From: Hyphomicrobiales bacterium
Lineage (GTDB): Bacteria; Pseudomonadota; Alphaproteobacteria; Rhizobiales; Methylopilaceae
Direction of reading: 5' to 3'
Assembly (NCBI GenBank): GCA_022842205.1
Contig: JALHQA010000002.1
Coordinates: 1 to 64,000 of the forward strand
DNA length: 64,000 bases
In this document: in pieces, positions 17,678 through 27,061 of the stretch
How positions within the stretch are numbered: position 1 is the first letter of the stretch
How the letters are laid out: every line of letters starts with the position of its first letter
Made by a program: the position numbers and the translations under genes
The notes under the pieces: generated by a model
Database searches by the model: none
Seen by the model: only the letters and a program-made list of their open reading frames with translations
What the model was told of the DNA's origin: nothing

Positions 17678-18244
17678 ATGGCTGAAGAGCTGAAAGGCCG
17701 CCGCATTGCCGTTCTGGCGACGGACGGCTTCGAACAATCCGAACTCATCGAACCCGTGAAGGCACTGAAAAACGCCGGCGCCGAGGTCGAAATCGTCTCG
17801 CCAAAGGACGGCCAGATCCAGGGCATGAAGCACAGCGAGAAAGGCGACACGGTGAAAGTCGACCGCAAGCTGGCGGAAGCGACGCCGGACGATTATTCCG
17901 GCCTCGTGTTGCCGGGCGGCGTCGCGAACCCGGACTCGCTGCGCATTGAGCCGAAGGCGATTTCCTTCATCAAGCACTTCGTGGACTCGGGAAAACCGAT
18001 CGCCGCGATCTGCCACGGACCGTGGCCGCTGATCGACGCCGGCGGCGTGAAGGGCCGCAAGGTAACAAGCTGGCCGAGCCTCAAGACCGACCTGACGAAT
18101 GCCGGCGCGAAATGGGAAGACAGCGAGGTCGTGACCGACCAGGGCCTCGTGACCTCGCGCAAGCCCGACGACATTCCGGCGTTCAACAAAAAGATGATCG
18201 AGGAATTCGCCGAAGGAAAACACAAGCGGCAAGCGGCCGAGTAG
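17678..18244 (+). CDS. PfpI/DJ-1 family protein (general stress protein 18 type)
   Basis: The 188-residue protein has the class I glutamine amidotransferase-like fold with the nucleophile in AAICHGPWPLI (Cys at about 110), the DGFEQSEL glutamate near the start, and His next to the Cys. Members act as stress-induced deglycases, chaperones or hydrolases in the cytoplasm; the exact activity is disputed. Length matches the family. Monocistronic, with AGGAG before the ATG. Confidence 0.88.
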   Translation: MAEELKGRRIAVLATDGFEQSELIEPVKALKNAGAEVEIVSPKDGQIQGMKHSEKGDTVKVDRKLAEATPDDYSGLVLPGGVANPDSLRIEPKAISFIKHFVDSGKPIAAICHGPWPLIDAGGVKGRKVTSWPSLKTDLTNAGAKWEDSEVVTDQGLVTSRKPDDIPAFNKKMIEEFAEGKHKRQAAE

Positions 18245-18297
18245 TCATAAAAGATGCGTAACGACGAACGGCGGGCGAAAGCTCGCCGTTCCGCATT

Positions 18298-19077
18298 TCA
18301 ATCGACAAAAAGAGCAAGCCCGGATCGATAAAGTGTGTATCCCGCCACGGCGAAGACGAGCGCCGCAAAGGCACGATTCAAGATACCGCGCGTCTTGCCC
18401 AGACGCGCGCAGGCCCAGGTACCCGCAAGACCGCCGACGACCCCGCCAGCAATGAACTCCGCCGCAAGCCGCCAGTCCACGAAGCCCGACCATGCATAAT
18501 TGGTGGCGGTCGCGAGGCCGAACGCACCGACGGCGAGCAAGGACGAGCCGATGGCGTTCATCGTCGGCATGCCCGTAGCAAGGATCATGGCCGGAACGAT
18601 GAGAAACCCACCGCCGATGCCGAAGAAGCCCGCAGCGAACCCGGCGACGATGGCGACACTGCCGGTGACGAAGCACATGCGAAGATCGGGTCTGCGCTCT
18701 TCCTTCCCGGACGCGGGCTTCGGCAACAGCATGTAGATGCCGACGGCAACCATTACGAAGCCGAACGCGAACAAGAGAACGTCTCCGTCCATCCGTTTGC
18801 CGACCGTCGATCCGACAAGCGCGCCGGTTGTCCCGACGGAAGCGAAGATTGCGGCGCACACCCAGCGCACATGCCCGGCGCGGGCATGCGTCGCAAGTCC
18901 GACGAACGCGTTCGCGGTGACGGCGACGGCGCTGGTGCCGATGGCGGCCTGCACGGAGGGAACGCCGATAACATGGAGAAGCAGGGGCACGGCAAGAAGC
19001 GCGCCGCCGCCGCCGACAAGGCTGAGGAAGAAGCCGACCAGCCCGCCGGACAGAACGGCCATGATGTCGACGCTCAT
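18298..19077 (-). CDS. TauE/SafE (TSUP) family sulfite exporter
   Basis: Inner-membrane protein of 259 residues with eight or so hydrophobic segments and the TSUP marks FFLSLVGGGGALLAVPLLL near the N-terminus and FFGIGGGFLIVP in the second half. It should export sulfite or another small sulfur anion. It is last in the bigR module; its ATG overlaps the stop of the YeeE gene by one base (TGATG). In this setting it probably removes sulfite made by the upstream persulfide dioxygenase. Confidence 0.88.
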   Translation of the reverse strand: MSVDIMAVLSGGLVGFFLSLVGGGGALLAVPLLLHVIGVPSVQAAIGTSAVAVTANAFVGLATHARAGHVRWVCAAIFASVGTTGALVGSTVGKRMDGDVLLFAFGFVMVAVGIYMLLPKPASGKEERRPDLRMCFVTGSVAIVAGFAAGFFGIGGGFLIVPAMILATGMPTMNAIGSSLLAVGAFGLATATNYAWSGFVDWRLAAEFIAGGVVGGLAGTWACARLGKTRGILNRAFAALVFAVAGYTLYRSGLALFVD

Positions 19078-19511
19078 CAAGCCGCCCGCCCCGCAACCAC
19101 GCGGTCATGGACGATCATCCCCGCCAGCATGGCGGCGACGAAGATCGCGACCGGAACAAGCCCAAGCGAGAGACCCGCGAGCGCCGGGCCTGGACAGAAG
19201 CCCGCAAGGCCCCAGCCGGCGCCGAAAATAGCGGAGCCGACAATCAGCCTGCGGTCGATGACACGCGAGGTGGGCACGCTGAACCGTGTGCCGAGCACGG
19301 GCCGCGCCATGCGCTTCGACAGCGTGACGCCGGCAAAGGCCGCAGAGACTGCTCCCGCCATGACGAAGACCAGCGTCGGGTCCCACGCGCCGAGGATGTC
19401 GAGAAAGCCCTGGACGCGCGCCGGATCCATCATGCCAGACATGGCCAGGCCAAGGCCGAACACGGCGCCGGAACCGAACGCGGCCAGCAGCCGCAGATTA
19501 CGCAATGTCAC
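19077..19511 (-). CDS. YeeE/YedE half-protein (PmpB-like)
   Basis: 144 residues from a GTG that overlaps the upstream stop by four bases (GTGA); the much longer frame upstream is a shadow. Hydrophobic segments with GSGAVFGLGLAMSGMMDP and GAGWGLAGFCPGPAL place the conserved cysteine of the sulfur-transport repeat at the end of the second block. Together with the next gene it makes a split YeeE, as in PmpA/PmpB. Proposed to move thiosulfate or a related sulfur species through the inner membrane. Confidence 0.82.
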   Translation of the reverse strand: MTLRNLRLLAAFGSGAVFGLGLAMSGMMDPARVQGFLDILGAWDPTLVFVMAGAVSAAFAGVTLSKRMARPVLGTRFSVPTSRVIDRRLIVGSAIFGAGWGLAGFCPGPALAGLSLGLVPVAIFVAAMLAGMIVHDRVVAGRAA

Positions 19512-19927
19512 AACACGCCTCCAAACCGCATAAGCGCGACGGTGACGATGCCCGCCGCCATGAAAGTTGCCGTCGCGGCAAAAGAGCGGCGCGACAGCCG
19601 CGCGATGCCGATGACGCCGTGGCCGCTGGTGCAGCCCGACCCCATGCGCGAGCCGAAGCCGACAAGCAGCCCGGCGATGATGAGCACCGGAACCGACGCC
19701 GCGATCCGCACTTCCGGCCATGAGCCCGTCGCGGCGAGATAGATCATCGGCCCGGCGAGAAGCCCGAGCACGAACAGCACGTTCGACAGCGCGGACGGCG
19801 CATCGCCCGAGAACATCTGCGCGGCGATGCCGCTGATGCCCGCGATGCGGCCGTTCAGAAGCAGCAGCGTGGAGGCCGACAGGCCGATCAGCACGCCGCC
19901 GGCGAGCGCCTGCAGATACCAGCTCAT
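19508..19927 (-). CDS. YeeE/YedE half-protein (PmpA-like)
   Basis: A 139-residue membrane protein with four hydrophobic segments and GFGSRMGSGCTSGHGVIG, the conserved Cys-bearing motif of the sulfur-transport family. Its ATG overlaps the bigR stop by four bases and its 3' end overlaps the second half-protein, so both are made from one message. Confidence 0.85.
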   Translation of the reverse strand: MSWYLQALAGGVLIGLSASTLLLLNGRIAGISGIAAQMFSGDAPSALSNVLFVLGLLAGPMIYLAATGSWPEVRIAASVPVLIIAGLLVGFGSRMGSGCTSGHGVIGIARLSRRSFAATATFMAAGIVTVALMRFGGVL

Positions 19928-20238
19928 TTCCTGCGGCCTCCGCAGTAGATCTCGTAGAGCGCGCCGACGACCTTCGCCGGCTTCTCGTCGCTAAGGCGAT
20001 AGAACACGTGCTTGCCCTCGCGGCGCGTCAGCACGATGCCGGCCTCGCGCAGCGCCGTGAGCTGCTGCGAAAGGGTCGGCTGGCGGATGCCAAGAAGGTC
20101 TTCCAGCTCGGCGACGGAATGCTCGCCGCCGGCCAATGTGCAGACGATCATCAGCCGGTTCTTGTTGGCGAGGCCTTTCAGGACCGCGCTGACTTCCCCG
20201 GCGCGGCTCTCCATTTTCTGCGCGACGCGCATGTCCAT
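19924..20238 (-). CDS. bigR: ArsR-family persulfide-sensing repressor BigR/SqrR
   Basis: The 104-residue winged-helix repressor contains LLGIRQPTLSQQLTALREAG (recognition helix region) and two cysteines, one in MIVCTLAGG and one in YEIYCGG, at the positions that form a disulfide or polysulfide bridge in BigR and SqrR. It senses persulfide and releases its operator when oxidised. ATG overlaps the stop of the blh gene by one base (TGATG). The start eight codons upstream is not needed. Confidence 0.88.
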   Translation of the reverse strand: MDMRVAQKMESRAGEVSAVLKGLANKNRLMIVCTLAGGEHSVAELEDLLGIRQPTLSQQLTALREAGIVLTRREGKHVFYRLSDEKPAKVVGALYEIYCGGRRK

Positions 20239-21176
20239 CAGATGTCCTCCGGGTCGTCCCACGCAGCGGCTTCGAGAAGGCCGAGCGGGATTTTGAGATA
20301 GCGGATGCCGTTGCCTTCCGGCGTCGGCAGATGGCCGCCATTCATGTTGATCTGCAGCGAATGCAGGATGAGCTTCGGCATGGCGAGCGTCCTGTCGCGC
20401 GCCTCGCGGAGCGCGACGAACCTGGCCTCGTCGCAGCCCGCGACGTGCGGATTCTCGCGCTTCTGCTGGCCGACCGTCGATTCCCAGCGCGGCTCGCGCC
20501 CGCCCGGCTGATAGTCATGGCCGGTGAAGACGCGCGTCTCGTCGGGCAGAGCGAGGATGTCCTGTATGGACTGCCACAGCGTGCGGGCATCGCCGCCGGG
20601 GAAATCCGCCCGGGCGGTGCCGCTGTCCGGCATGAACAGAGTGTCGTGGACGAAGGCCGCATCACCGATGACATAGGTGATGGAGGCCAGCGTATGGCCC
20701 GGCGAAAACATCACGCGCGCCGGAATGCTGCCGACCGTGAACGTGTCGCCGTCCGCGAACAGGCGGCTCCATTGGCTGCCGTCCGCGGGGAAATCCGGCC
20801 AGTTGTAATGGCCCTTCCAAAGCTTCTGGACATCGACGACATGCGCGCCGATCGCGGTGGGCGCGCCGGTCTTCTCATGCAGGTAATGCGCGGCCGACCA
20901 GTGGTCGGCATGGGGATGGGTGTCGAGGATCCACTCGACCGCGAGCCCCTGCTCCGCGATATAGGCGAGGATGGCATCGGCGCTCTTCGTGGCGACGGCG
21001 CCGGACTTCTCGTCGAAATCGAGCACCGGATCGATGATGGCGCATGTCTTCGTGGCCGGATCGGACACGACATACTGGATGCTGAAGGTGCGGGGATCGA
21101 AGAACCCCTTCACGTCGGGCGGCGGCGCGCCGTGCGCCCCTGCTCCGGCCGGCTTTTCCCGAACTTGCGTGGTCAT
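20238..21176 (-). CDS. blh: Metallo-beta-lactamase-fold persulfide dioxygenase (Blh)
   Basis: The 312-residue protein has the metal-binding THPHADHWSA at about 95-104, the later SPGHTLASI, a FMPDSGTARADFPGG segment typical of ETHE1-like enzymes, and VFTGHDYQ. It should oxidise glutathione persulfide to sulfite in the cytoplasm. An 18-residue variable N-terminus precedes the domain. ATG at 21176 has GGAGAGG just upstream. First gene of the module, with the operator 21 bases upstream. Confidence 0.88.
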   Translation of the reverse strand: MTTQVREKPAGAGAHGAPPPDVKGFFDPRTFSIQYVVSDPATKTCAIIDPVLDFDEKSGAVATKSADAILAYIAEQGLAVEWILDTHPHADHWSAAHYLHEKTGAPTAIGAHVVDVQKLWKGHYNWPDFPADGSQWSRLFADGDTFTVGSIPARVMFSPGHTLASITYVIGDAAFVHDTLFMPDSGTARADFPGGDARTLWQSIQDILALPDETRVFTGHDYQPGGREPRWESTVGQQKRENPHVAGCDEARFVALREARDRTLAMPKLILHSLQINMNGGHLPTPEGNGIRYLKIPLGLLEAAAWDDPEDI

Positions 21177-21196
21177 GGCCCTCTCCGTGGCTCGAT

Positions 21197-21227
21197 ACAT
21201 TATATGATTAAGTAGATTGTATAATGT
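21197..21227. promoter_or_regulatory. BigR operator candidate
   Basis: ACATTATA and TATAATGT are perfect eight-base arms spaced by 15 bases in a strikingly AT-rich patch inside GC-rich DNA. Position just upstream of blh, in the promoter zone shared with the divergent EAL gene, fits the AT-rich palindromic operators of BigR. Confidence 0.75.
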
Positions 21228-21306
21228 GTAAGTCAAGGGCATGGCTGCCGCCAACCAAATTTTCACGTTTGCTCTGTGAAATACGCCCTGGATCAGGAAC
21301 GACATC

Positions 21307-22071
21307 ATGACAGCGGGTTGCCAGGGCTGCCGCGAGGACGCGGCCAAGATCGATTTCACCATGGCTTTCCAGCCGATCGTGGACGCCGCCGCGGGGCGCG
21401 TCTGGGGCTATGAGGCGCTGGTGCGCGGGCCGAACGGCGAAGGCGCCGGCCATGTGCTGTCACAGGTGACGGACGAGAATCGCTACCGCTTCGACCAGGA
21501 CTGCCGCGTGAAGGCCATCGCCCTCGCCGCCCGGCTGTTTCCGCAGGGCGGCACGGAAATGCTGTCCATCAATTTCATGCCGAACGCGGTCTACGAACCC
21601 TCGGCCTGCATCCGCGCGACGCTGGCGGCGGCGCGCAACAGCCGTTTTCCGCTCGAGCGCATCATGTTCGAGTTCACCGAGGACGAGCAGATCGCGGACA
21701 CGGGGCACATCGAGAACATCGTGTCGGCCTATCGCGAACTCGGCTTCACGGTGGCGCTGGACGATTTCGGCGCGGGCTATGCCGGACTGAACCTCCTCGC
21801 CTCGTTCCAGCCCAACCTCATCAAGCTCGACATGGGCCTGATCCGCGACGTGCATACATCGTGCGCGCGGCAGGTGATCGTCGCCGGCATGGCCCATATC
21901 GCCCGCGAACTCGGCATCACGCTGCTGGCCGAAGGCGTGGAGAGCGCGGACGAGGTTCGCATATTGCGCGCCGCGGGCATCAGCCTGTTCCAGGGCTATC
22001 TGTTTGCAAAACCCGCGATCGAGGCGCTGCCGGAGATCGGCCCCGAATCCGGCCTCCGCGCGGCGGGCTGA
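21307..22071 (+). CDS. Stand-alone EAL-domain c-di-GMP phosphodiesterase
   Basis: A 254-residue single-domain protein. The catalytic set is complete: EAL in YEALVRGP, the Asn in INFMPN, Glu in FEFTEDE, the metal pair in DDFGAGYA, Lys in LIKLDM, Glu in AEGVES and FQGYLF near the end. It should linearise c-di-GMP. The N-terminus has CQGC, a possible redox or metal site. It diverges from the persulfide module and shares its AT-rich promoter patch, so joint control by BigR is possible. Confidence 0.88.
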   Translation: MTAGCQGCREDAAKIDFTMAFQPIVDAAAGRVWGYEALVRGPNGEGAGHVLSQVTDENRYRFDQDCRVKAIALAARLFPQGGTEMLSINFMPNAVYEPSACIRATLAAARNSRFPLERIMFEFTEDEQIADTGHIENIVSAYRELGFTVALDDFGAGYAGLNLLASFQPNLIKLDMGLIRDVHTSCARQVIVAGMAHIARELGITLLAEGVESADEVRILRAAGISLFQGYLFAKPAIEALPEIGPESGLRAAG

Positions 22072-22099
22072 TCGCCGCGCTCCGCGATAAGGGTTCAAA

Positions 22100-24838
22100 T
22101 CACGCGGCGCTGCGGATCAGACCCATCAATTCACCCGCCTTTTCTGGACGCCCAAACAGCCACCCCTGTCCCTCGTCGCACCCGAGAAGACGGAGAGCAT
22201 CGGCCTGTTCTTTGGTCTCCACGCCTTCCGCATTCACGGCAAGGCCGAGACTGTTTGCCAGAGCAACGACGGCACTCACGATCGCGACCGACTCCTGTTC
22301 AAGCGGCAGGCCGGAGATGAAAGCTCTATCGATTTTGATCTTCCGAACCGGGAAACGACGGATATAGCTCAGGGACGAATAGCCCGTACCGAAGTCATCG
22401 ATGGCAAATGTCACACCGGCCGCGCAGATTTCGCGCATTGTATGCTCAATCTGGTCGGCATCGTGGATGAATAGTGATTCGGTTATTTCAAGTTCGAGCC
22501 GATCGGCCGGCAAGCCAGAATGTTCCAGCGCATTCTGTACATCCGCCACCAGATCGCCGCGAAGGAACTGGCTCGGCGAGACGTTGACTGAGACACGAAG
22601 CTCTCCCGGCCATTTCGCCACTTCCGTACAGGCATCCAAAAGTACGCGGCGACCAACCTGACTGATAAGGCCGACTGCTTCCGCAACCGGTATGAAGTCA
22701 GCAGGCGAAACATAGCCATGCTGCGGATGATGCCAGCGAAGCAGCACTTCGACACCGGTCAACTTGCCCGTCGGAATGGAAACCTGGGGCTGGTAGACAA
22801 GCTCGAATTGCCAATCCTCGAAGGCGCGCCAAAGGTCTATTTCCATAGCCTGACGCGCGCGCAAGTCCGCGTCCATGCGGTTGTCAAATACAACGATCTG
22901 ATTTCCGCCCGACGTTTTAGCACGGTAAAGTGCTGTGTCCGCGTTGCGGATCAACGTGTCTGGCGAGTCGCCCCGGCCGCCGACGGCACACCCGACGCTC
23001 GCGCCGACCATGATATGGTGACCATTGAGCAGATGCGGCTTCGCCATGAGATCGATGAGTGCGCGGCCTAATGCTTCCGCCTCCCCCACATTCCGGACTT
23101 CAACCCACGCAGCAAACTCGTCCCCTCCGAACCGGCTCACTTGTCCGCGCTGTGCCAGAAGGGCGTTCGCGCGTTCGCCCACCGCGCGCAGAAGAGCATC
23201 CCCGATGACATGTCCAAGCGTGTCATTGATGGTCTTGAACCTGTCGAGATCGAAGAACAGTACGGCCACCTGCCCCTCCAACCCGGCCAGCGCCGCCGTG
23301 AGAGACTCGCCAAAGGAATGGCGATTACGGAGTCCGGTAAGAGCATCATAGCTCGCAAGAAAATTCAGGCGTTCCTGAGCGTGGCGTTCCTCGGTCACGT
23401 CCTGGAAAGTAAGACAAGCAACCAGCCGATCAGCGCCGCGAAGCGCCTGATCGGTAAGCCGCGAGAAAGTGAGAGCATAGTGGAGAAGCCTCTTTGCAGG
23501 CGCCGATCCATGCTCGATCTCACCCGATATCGCACCTACGTCCACACCGGACTGTGCGCGGATAAACGCATTCTCGACAATATCGCAAAGAGGCTTCGCG
23601 CCTGTCGCAGACATGGCCGATCCCGTAATATCCGGACAACCGAGAATTTCCGAGGCGCGACGCGACATGGCGCGGACTCGGCGAGTCTCATCAATGACGA
23701 GCACTCCCGCGAAGTTGTCAGCTACAACCCGGTCCAGGATGGCGCGGGTGTTGCGCACCTGATCGCGCGAACCGGCAAGAAGCACGCGGCGTTGGTAAAT
23801 CTCGCGCATCACAGTTGCCACCGCCATCAACACGAAGGCGAGGTGCAGCGGGCTGGTGTCGAACGAAACCGGGGAAACGACTTGAAGGCTTGCCGATGCG
23901 GTTTCGGCCGCGACAGCGCCAGCGGCCAGTACGCACATAATAGAGATCCAGGACAGCCGCTGCCACGCCAGCATGCAAAGGAGCCCAGCAACCGCAAGCG
24001 CGGCAAGAACCCAATGCAAGGCGGCTGGCTCTATTGCACGCGCCTGCAGCAGTGTTTCTGCCGCCAAGGCCTGGATCGAAGGTCCTGACAGCAGACCGTG
24101 GACCGGCACCTGAAAGACGTCGCGCAACTCAAGAGCAGCGGCGCCGACTATGATGTTCCGGCCCGACACGACGTCTGAAGGGACGCGACCTTCCAAGAGA
24201 TCGACGGCCGAAACGCGCGGCATCGACGCGGGGTCTATGCTGTAGTCGATGGATATGGTTCGCCCAAGGTCGGCTGTAATGGCGGCGAGCATGAGCGCCA
24301 TTGCGGGAATGGTCTGCTCGCCGACCTTGCGGCTCAAGTCAACACGACGAACAACGCCGTGGCGATCGCTGACCACGTTCACATGCGCCAGCCACGCGCG
24401 GCTGGCAAACAACGGGATGGGGAGGTTGGAGGCCGTCTCGGCGGCGCCATACTGCGTGAGACGTTGCGAGAACGCGGCCAGGAAGACACTTCCGCCAGCG
24501 CGATCGAGAGCCGCGGCGAACGCCGCGTCGTTAGCCTCCTGCGACCTGGAGCTGAAATCGACGTCGAACGCGATCGATTTGGCGCCACCATCCTGGAGTC
24601 GATCGACCAGATCCGCATGCACGGTCCGGGGCCATGGCCAAACGCCGATCTCCGCCAAACTCTTGGCATCGATGTCGACGAGCAATATTTCTCCGGTCGC
24701 CGACCGCTCGCCGACGCGGAAATGCTGATCGGATAACCATGTCTGGAACGGCGCGAGGGTTCCGCAGGCATACGCCGCTGCCGCGATTGCAAAGACGAGC
24801 GGAACGACCAAGCGCTGGGAGCGGCGAAGAGCGGCCAT
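22100..24838 (-). CDS. CHASE2-GGDEF-EAL c-di-GMP signalling protein
   Basis: A 912-residue membrane sensor. An N-terminal helix (about 8-25) is followed by a periplasmic CHASE2 domain (LVDIDAKSLAEIGVWPWPR), three hydrophobic segments around 315-390, a PAS-like stretch, then GGDEF with intact RFGGDEF and an EAL domain (VEVLLRWHHP, DDFGTGYSSLS, KIKIDRAF). Both catalytic domains look intact, the first EAL residue being Glu in EVL. ATG at 24838 is one base after the FecR-gene stop; upstream reading frame lies inside that gene and is not used. It probably receives its signal from the upstream FecR-like protein. Confidence 0.9.
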   Translation of the reverse strand: MAALRRSQRLVVPLVFAIAAAAYACGTLAPFQTWLSDQHFRVGERSATGEILLVDIDAKSLAEIGVWPWPRTVHADLVDRLQDGGAKSIAFDVDFSSRSQEANDAAFAAALDRAGGSVFLAAFSQRLTQYGAAETASNLPIPLFASRAWLAHVNVVSDRHGVVRRVDLSRKVGEQTIPAMALMLAAITADLGRTISIDYSIDPASMPRVSAVDLLEGRVPSDVVSGRNIIVGAAALELRDVFQVPVHGLLSGPSIQALAAETLLQARAIEPAALHWVLAALAVAGLLCMLAWQRLSWISIMCVLAAGAVAAETASASLQVVSPVSFDTSPLHLAFVLMAVATVMREIYQRRVLLAGSRDQVRNTRAILDRVVADNFAGVLVIDETRRVRAMSRRASEILGCPDITGSAMSATGAKPLCDIVENAFIRAQSGVDVGAISGEIEHGSAPAKRLLHYALTFSRLTDQALRGADRLVACLTFQDVTEERHAQERLNFLASYDALTGLRNRHSFGESLTAALAGLEGQVAVLFFDLDRFKTINDTLGHVIGDALLRAVGERANALLAQRGQVSRFGGDEFAAWVEVRNVGEAEALGRALIDLMAKPHLLNGHHIMVGASVGCAVGGRGDSPDTLIRNADTALYRAKTSGGNQIVVFDNRMDADLRARQAMEIDLWRAFEDWQFELVYQPQVSIPTGKLTGVEVLLRWHHPQHGYVSPADFIPVAEAVGLISQVGRRVLLDACTEVAKWPGELRVSVNVSPSQFLRGDLVADVQNALEHSGLPADRLELEITESLFIHDADQIEHTMREICAAGVTFAIDDFGTGYSSLSYIRRFPVRKIKIDRAFISGLPLEQESVAIVSAVVALANSLGLAVNAEGVETKEQADALRLLGCDEGQGWLFGRPEKAGELMGLIRSAA

Positions 24839-24839
24839 G

Positions 24840-25703
24840 TTACTTTTTGCCGCCGCGGCCCTTGCCCTTGCCCTTGGAGCCGCCCCCGGAACCCGCACCA
24901 CCGCCGGCGGAGCCGCCGTTGTTGCCGTTGCCGCCGCCTGAATTTCCAGCCCCGTTGCTGCTGTTGCCGCTGTTGCCGCTGGCGTTTCCCGCGCCCTCGC
25001 CGGCCTTGCCCTTGCCCGGTCCGGCATTGGCCTTGCCCTTCTCGGCGTTCGCCTTGCCTTTTTCGGCTCCAGCGGATTCAGCGGCGCCGCTTGCCTTGGC
25101 GCCCGCTGCCTGTGCGGACAGCGACGACGCCGCCTTCGCGCCGACGCTCTTGCCGACGGACATACCGCCCGCACCTGCCGATGCGCTCTGGCCGGAGGTG
25201 ACGTCCGCACGCTTGCCGGTCACCCTGTCGGTGACGCCGACCACGCCGTGCGCGACCGACACCTCGGCGCTATCCTCTCCGATCGAGACGCTGAAATTCG
25301 TGCCCTTCACCACCGCCGCGAGATACGGCGTCGTGACGGTCAGATGCGGCTTGCCCAGCGTCTCGACATCAAGGCCGATCGCGCCGCTGGCCTGCCGCAC
25401 GGAGGTCATCGCTCCCTTTTCGGTGATATTGACATTGGTCTCGGGACCGACCGCCATGACCGTCTCGCCATCGGTGATGATGGCGCGGCTCCCGATGCCG
25501 GTCGCGAAGGTGACGCCAGCGGGCACGGTCTGGCCTTCCGCGGCCGGTTCCGGCGGCGCGTCCATTGTACGTACAAAATAACCGCGGCCGGCGATCTTGC
25601 TGATGGTCCAGTCGCCTGCCAGCGCGGTGCTGCAGAAAAGGACCGATAGCGCCGCTGCGGCGCCTAGTCTGAACAATGGCATTTGCGCCCCCCGGAAGGC
25701 CAT
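24840..25703 (-). CDS. FecR-domain secreted protein with low-complexity tail
   Basis: The 287-residue protein has a signal peptide (about 8-30, ending TALAG), a FecR-type beta domain (about 60-175, with GSRAIITDGETVMAVGPET and KGTNFSVSIGEDS) and then about 110 residues of Ala/Gly/Asn/Lys low complexity ending in a Gly/Lys-rich stretch. It lies one base upstream of the CHASE2 gene. FecR-CHASE2 pairs recur in bacteria and suggest envelope sensing. An internal ATG at 25682 is an alternative start. Confidence 0.82.
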   Translation of the reverse strand: MAFRGAQMPLFRLGAAAALSVLFCSTALAGDWTISKIAGRGYFVRTMDAPPEPAAEGQTVPAGVTFATGIGSRAIITDGETVMAVGPETNVNITEKGAMTSVRQASGAIGLDVETLGKPHLTVTTPYLAAVVKGTNFSVSIGEDSAEVSVAHGVVGVTDRVTGKRADVTSGQSASAGAGGMSVGKSVGAKAASSLSAQAAGAKASGAAESAGAEKGKANAEKGKANAGPGKGKAGEGAGNASGNSGNSSNGAGNSGGGNGNNGGSAGGGAGSGGGSKGKGKGRGGKK

Positions 25704-25854
25704 TTAGCCTCAATTTCCAAGGAGAACAGATTGGCAGCCAATCCTTGCCGGACGCATAAAATTCAACGTTTAAATACTATTGCTCTAATAACTGAAACTC
25801 TGGCTAGAACCTCCCTTGCCCCCGCCCCCTTCTCCCGCCTAAACCTCTGACACC

Positions 25855-26937
25855 ATGTCCCACAACACGTTCGGCCATCTGTTTCGCGTGACGACCTTCG
25901 GCGAGAGCCACGGGCCGGCGCTCGGCTGCGTGGTCGACGGCTGCCCGCCCAATGTCCGCATCAGCCTCGAGCAGATCCAGGCCTATCTGGACAAGCGCAA
26001 GCCCGGCCAGAGCCGCTTCACGACCCAGCGGCGCGAGGACGACGCGGTCAAGATCCTTTCCGGCACGATGGAGCTGGCCGACGGGCTGGTGACCACCGGC
26101 ACGCCCATCGCCATGCTGATCGAGAACACCGACCAGCGCTCCAAGGACTATTCGGAGATCGAGGCCAGGTATCGCCCCGGCCATGCCGACTATACCTACG
26201 AGGCCAAATACGGCATCCGCGACCACCGCGGCGGCGGGCGCAGCTCCGCCCGCGAGACGGCGGCGCGCGTGGCGGCCGGCGCGATCGCGCGCCGGGTCAT
26301 TCCCAATGTCACGATCCGGGCCGCGCTGGTGTCGATGGGCGAGATCGCGATCGACCGCGCCAACTGGAACTGGGACGAGGTGGACAACAACCCCTTCTTC
26401 TGCCCCGACGCCAAGGCGGCGGCGACGATGGAGGGCTATCTCGACGGCATCCGCAAGGCGGGCTCCTCCATCGGCGCGACCATCGAAGTCGTGGCCGAGG
26501 GCGTGCCGGCCGGATGGGGCGCGCCGGTCTACGGCAAGCTGGACGCCGACCTCGCGGCGGCGCTGATGAGCATCAACGCCGTGAAGGGCGTCGAGATCGG
26601 CGACGGCATGGGCGTGGCGAGGCTGACCGGCGAGCAGAACGCCGACGAGATGCGGATGGGCAATGACGGCACGCCGGTTTTCCTGGCGAACCATGCCGGC
26701 GGCATTCTCGGCGGGATTTCGACCGGGGCGCCCGTGGTGGCGCGGTTCGCGGTGAAGCCGACCTCCTCCATCCTGACGCCGCGCAAGAGCATCGACCGGG
26801 CGGGCAACGAGGTCGAGGTGTCGACCAAGGGCCGCCACGACCCCTGCGTCGGCATCCGCGCCGTGCCCATAGCCGAAGCGATGATGGCGTGCGTGCTCGC
26901 GGACCATTATCTGAGGCATCGGGGACAAGTGGGTTGA
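25855..26937 (+). CDS. aroC: Chorismate synthase
   Basis: It converts 5-enolpyruvylshikimate 3-phosphate into chorismate, the last common step of aromatic amino acid synthesis, with reduced FMN. 360 residues, starting [20 protein letters not shown], a textbook N-terminus; [18 protein letters not shown] and the late [12 protein letters not shown] are also diagnostic. It stands alone, flanked downstream by two palindromic repeats. Confidence 0.97.
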   Translation: MSHNTFGHLFRVTTFGESHGPALGCVVDGCPPNVRISLEQIQAYLDKRKPGQSRFTTQRREDDAVKILSGTMELADGLVTTGTPIAMLIENTDQRSKDYSEIEARYRPGHADYTYEAKYGIRDHRGGGRSSARETAARVAAGAIARRVIPNVTIRAALVSMGEIAIDRANWNWDEVDNNPFFCPDAKAAATMEGYLDGIRKAGSSIGATIEVVAEGVPAGWGAPVYGKLDADLAAALMSINAVKGVEIGDGMGVARLTGEQNADEMRMGNDGTPVFLANHAGGILGGISTGAPVVARFAVKPTSSILTPRKSIDRAGNEVEVSTKGRHDPCVGIRAVPIAEAMMACVLADHYLRHRGQVG

Positions 26938-26938
26938 T

Positions 26939-26982
26939 CCCTCATGGTGAGGAGCGATGCGGAGCATCGCGTCTCGAACCAT
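26939..26982. repeat. REP-like palindromic element, copy 3
   Basis: Starts CCTCATGGTGAGGAGCGATG and ends with GCGTCTCGAACCAT, the arms pairing around GGAG. It begins two bases after the aroC stop, in the position where a terminator could be, and is the reverse-oriented partner of copy 4. Confidence 0.7.
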
Positions 26983-27007
26983 AGCCGCACATACCGGATT
27001 TGACGCC

Positions 27008-27047
27008 CATCCTTCGAGACGGCCCTTCGGGCCTCCTTAGGATGAGG
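27008..27047. repeat. REP-like palindromic element, copy 4
   Basis: CATCCTTCGAGACGGC and GCCTCCTTAGGATGAGG flank CCTTCGG. Nearly identical to copy 1 at the arms. It ends 15 bases before the ribB start, so it also forms part of that gene's leader. Confidence 0.75.
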
Positions 27048-27061
27048 TTTGAAAGAGTAAG

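Noticed and set aside
24840-25210. Long N-terminal extension of the CHASE2 protein
   Set aside because: The extension is the other-frame reading of the low-complexity tail of the FecR gene; the ATG one base after that gene gives a normal CHASE2 start.
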